Of a stretch of DNA of 6,201 nt, positions 4,236 through 6,201 are shown piece by piece. Position numbers and translations under genes: made by a program. Origin of the DNA: Candidatus Krumholzibacteriia bacterium (GTDB taxonomy: Bacteria > Krumholzibacteriota > Krumholzibacteria > WVZY01 > JAKEHA01). The stretch lies in contig JAOTVO010000165.1 of NCBI GenBank assembly GCA_029863355.1, positions 1 through 6,201 on the forward strand. Reading direction: 5' to 3'. The notes beneath the pieces are model-generated. The model was not told the origin of the DNA and ran no database searches. It saw only the letters and a program-made list of their open reading frames with translations. Each line of letters opens with the position of its first letter. Within the stretch, counting starts at the first letter, position 1.

Positions 4236-6201
4236 ACGACCGACGGTGACGCGCTTTCCCTCGATCTCGAACGCCGCCGCGTGGGTCCTCGTCGCGTGTG
4301 TGGCATGCGGCGGGGCATCGCGCCGCCCCACCCAAGGCACCGCCGAGCGGGCGGAAGGTCTCCTGGCCGCGGGCGACACGGCGGCCGCCGTTCGCGCGAT
4401 CGAGCGCGGTGGCGACGATCGACGCGAATCGCCCGACTTGCAGCTCTTGCTGGGCGCACTCTACCGAGAGCGCGGGACCATAGAGGGACGCCTGCGCTCG
4501 CAGAGCGTGCTCGAGCGCACGCTGCAGCTCTTCCCCGACGATCCCCGCGTGGTCATGGCCCTGGGCAAGACGTACTATGCCCAGACCTTCTTCCCCGACG
4601 CGGAGCGCTGCTTCCGGGCGGCGCTGGCGATGGACCGCACGCTGTGCGAGCCGCGCTATCTGCTCGGCTGCATCTACTACGACAAGTGGCGGCGGGTGAA
4701 CGAGCACACCGACGACCTGATGGTCGCACGCCGTCACCTCGACGCCGCGGTCGGCTGCGACAGCGCCAACGCAGACGCCGCCGTCAAGCTGGCGGGCGCC
4801 CTCTACCTGCTCGGCCACACCGAGCAGGCGCTCGACGCCTGCGGCCGCTTTGCCCGTCTCCACCCCGAGCGCGGCGAGTTCTTCCTCATGCGCGGAGCCA
4901 TCGCCCACGACGAGGGTCGCCTCGACCAGGCCCGTGCCGACTTCGACGCGGGCCTGGCGCTGTTCGACGGGCCGGCGCGCGACGATTACCTGGAGCTCCG
5001 GCACGCCCTTTCCTACGACGAGCGCGACGACTACGACGCGGCCACTACACCCCAGCAAGGCGTCATCGACCGCGCCTACTGGGTCGAGTCGGACCCCGAC
5101 CCCACCACCGAGCTCAACGAGCGCTACCTCGAGCACGTGTACCGGATGTTTCTCGCCGACCTGCACTTCTCGGTCCCGCGCTCGCCCACGCCCGGCTGGG
5201 AGACGGACCGCGGCGAGACGTTCGTGAAGTTCGGTTGGCCGCTCAGCATGCAATCGTCGCTCGGTCGTTCCTACCGAGACGGTCGCGAAGAGCGCTGGTA
5301 CTATGTCATCGACGGCCGCTTCCACGAGTTTCTCTTCGTCGACGAGCGCCTCAACGGCGACCGCAGGATCCCGCTCCTGCACGACGTCAAGCTGAGCTTC
5401 ATCCGCTACTCGCCGCGGCGCACCGCGTTCTTCTCCCCGGCGGTGCCCATCCCCGGCGACCTCGACGTCGTATCCTTCCGCGACGGCGGCATGCGTAGCT
5501 CCGTATTCGTGGCCATGCGTATCGACGCCGACAGTCTGTCCAGCGTCGTCGACTTGTCGCGCTTCGACCGTTTCCACTTGCGCACCGCGGTGTTCGACGA
5601 CGACTGGGTGGCGGAGCGCCGGCTCGCCGACACGCTGTGGACGGGCGAGGTGCGGACCGTGGCGGAAGCGCGCAAGCGGGCCTTCGACATCGTCCGCACG
5701 CTGGAGCTTCCCTTCGATTACTACCACCTGGCCTGCGCGTTCGAGGACGAGCTGGGGCTGACCATCGCCCAGTTCCGCGCCGACGGCGACACCCGCCGTT
5801 TCACCGGCGGCGACCTCTGCCTCAGCGACATCCTCCTGCAACGCGACGGGCCGTTGGGGGCGACGGGCATCGAGCGCCGCGGCCGGCGCCTCTCGCCCAA
5901 TCCGGGACATCGCTACCGCCCGGGCCAGGGGCTGGGCGTGTACTTCGAGGTCTACGGTCTCTCGGTGCGCGCGCGCCGCAGCGACTACCGCGTGACCTAC
6001 GCCATCTACGAAGCGCCCGATCTCCGCGCCCCCGCCTGGCGGCGCTGGGGCAGGAGCGTGGCCGGCCTGGTCGGGGTCGGCGCCGATCGGCGTCCCGCGG
6101 TCACACAGACGGTGGTGCGCACGGGCCGCGGACACGAGGAAGCCGAGGAGCTTTCGATCAACATCGACGCGCTCGAGCACGGTCGTTACGAGCTCGTCGT
6201 C
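4231..6201 (+). CDS. TPR and GWxTD-domain lipoprotein (3' end outside window)
   Basis: Large exported lipoprotein, open from 4231 to the window end with no stop (657 codons seen). Residues 9-23 form a short signal with lipobox L-V-A-C (lipidated C23; C26 is a poorer alternative). Residues 69-248 hold about five TPR-like repeats, two with insertions: 69-102, 105-138, 139-180, 181-214 and 215-248. The GWxTD core follows: GWETDRGETFVKFGWP at 322-337, where G322, W323, T325 and D326 fit the motif and FVKFGWP replaces the usual yi-R/K-yG-x-P, then ERWYYVIDGRFHEFLFVD at about 351-368. The rest matches the usual downstream region: LSDILL (531-536), PNP (556-558) and YFEVYGLS (571-578). The function of GWxTD domains is not established; they occur in envelope proteins of FCB-group and acidobacterial bacteria. 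ATG 4231 is chosen because it gives a lipoprotein signal just behind a possible promoter; GTG 4246 is an alternative. No clear SD. Because the gene has no stop in the window, two longer shadow frames over it (4143-5498 plus, 4111-6180 minus) can hide it. Confidence 0.93.
   Translation, partial: MGRPTVTRFPSISNAAAWVLVACVACGGASRRPTQGTAERAEGLLAAGDTAAAVRAIERGGDDRRESPDLQLLLGALYRERGTIEGRLRSQSVLERTLQLFPDDPRVVMALGKTYYAQTFFPDAERCFRAALAMDRTLCEPRYLLGCIYYDKWRRVNEHTDDLMVARRHLDAAVGCDSANADAAVKLAGALYLLGHTEQALDACGRFARLHPERGEFFLMRGAIAHDEGRLDQARADFDAGLALFDGPARDDYLELRHALSYDERDDYDAATTPQQGVIDRAYWVESDPDPTTELNERYLEHVYRMFLADLHFSVPRSPTPGWETDRGETFVKFGWPLSMQSSLGRSYRDGREERWYYVIDGRFHEFLFVDERLNGDRRIPLLHDVKLSFIRYSPRRTAFFSPAVPIPGDLDVVSFRDGGMRSSVFVAMRIDADSLSSVVDLSRFDRFHLRTAVFDDDWVAERRLADTLWTGEVRTVAEARKRAFDIVRTLELPFDYYHLACAFEDELGLTIAQFRADGDTRRFTGGDLCLSDILLQRDGPLGATGIERRGRRLSPNPGHRYRPGQGLGVYFEVYGLSVRARRSDYRVTYAIYEAPDLRAPAWRRWGRSVAGLVGVGADRRPAVTQTVVRTGRGHEEAEELSINIDALEHGRYELVV

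Noticed and set aside
4143..5498. A 451-codon plus-strand open frame.
   Set aside because: Its product is extremely Arg/Pro/Ala-rich with no recognisable fold, and it overlaps the GWxTD gene in another frame.
4111..6180. A 689-codon open frame on the minus strand opposite the GWxTD gene.
   Set aside because: It is the complement shadow of a GC-rich gene. It shows low-complexity V/A/E/R/G composition, no domain, no SD and no promoter, while the plus frame from 4231 carries clear TPR and GWxTD motifs.

Overview
This is a GC-rich bacterial chromosomal window with densely packed genes, short gaps and G/C-ending codons. The gene content is envelope-related: a stomatin-type SPFH protein, two TPR lipoproteins (one with a GWxTD domain), and two small or mid-sized exported beta-rich proteins of unknown function. 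GWxTD proteins are known mainly from Bacteroidota, Gemmatimonadota, Acidobacteriota and candidate phyla such as Eisenbacteria and Krumholzibacteriota. With the high GC, that points to a GC-rich FCB-type or acidobacterial lineage. This is an inference; no rRNA or other marker gene is present to settle it. I see no mobile element, CRISPR array, tRNA, rRNA or phage gene.

Layout. (1) 15-773 (+): a slipin with a GTG start behind a perfect Shine-Dalgarno (SD) sequence at the very edge of the window. (2) 871-1305 (+): a 144-residue cytosolic beta protein built from two similar halves, followed by a hairpin that begins inside its stop codon. (3) 1376-2569 (+): a lipoprotein made of exactly ten tandem 34-residue TPRs, driven by a near-consensus sigma70 promoter at 1331-1359. 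(4) 2588-3346 (-): a convergent exported protein with a small-barrel N-terminal motif and an unrecognised C-terminal domain. A hairpin spans the gap between (3) and (4). (5) 3347-3694: a divergent control region with a promoter facing each way. The rightward one has an extended -10, a leader of about 143 nt and a tandem 8-bp repeat. (6) 3695-4084 (+): a 129-residue secreted protein with a very strong SD. (7) 4231 to beyond 6201 (+): a TPR plus GWxTD lipoprotein, cut by the window end.

Two kinds of translation start stand out. The genes at 15 and 3695 have textbook SD sequences. The genes at 1376, 3346 and 4231 have no convincing SD but lie 0-14 nt downstream of the start site predicted from a sigma70-like promoter, so their mRNAs should be leaderless or nearly so. 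In two of these, the -10 hexamer TATGAT contains an in-frame ATG and the -35 hexamer begins with an in-frame TTG. Longest-ORF calling would therefore extend the protein into its own promoter; I placed those starts downstream.

Working together: four of the six products carry an export signal and one is a membrane-anchored scaffold, so the window reads as a cell-envelope neighbourhood rather than a single pathway. Most units appear to have their own promoter, and no shared operon can be shown.
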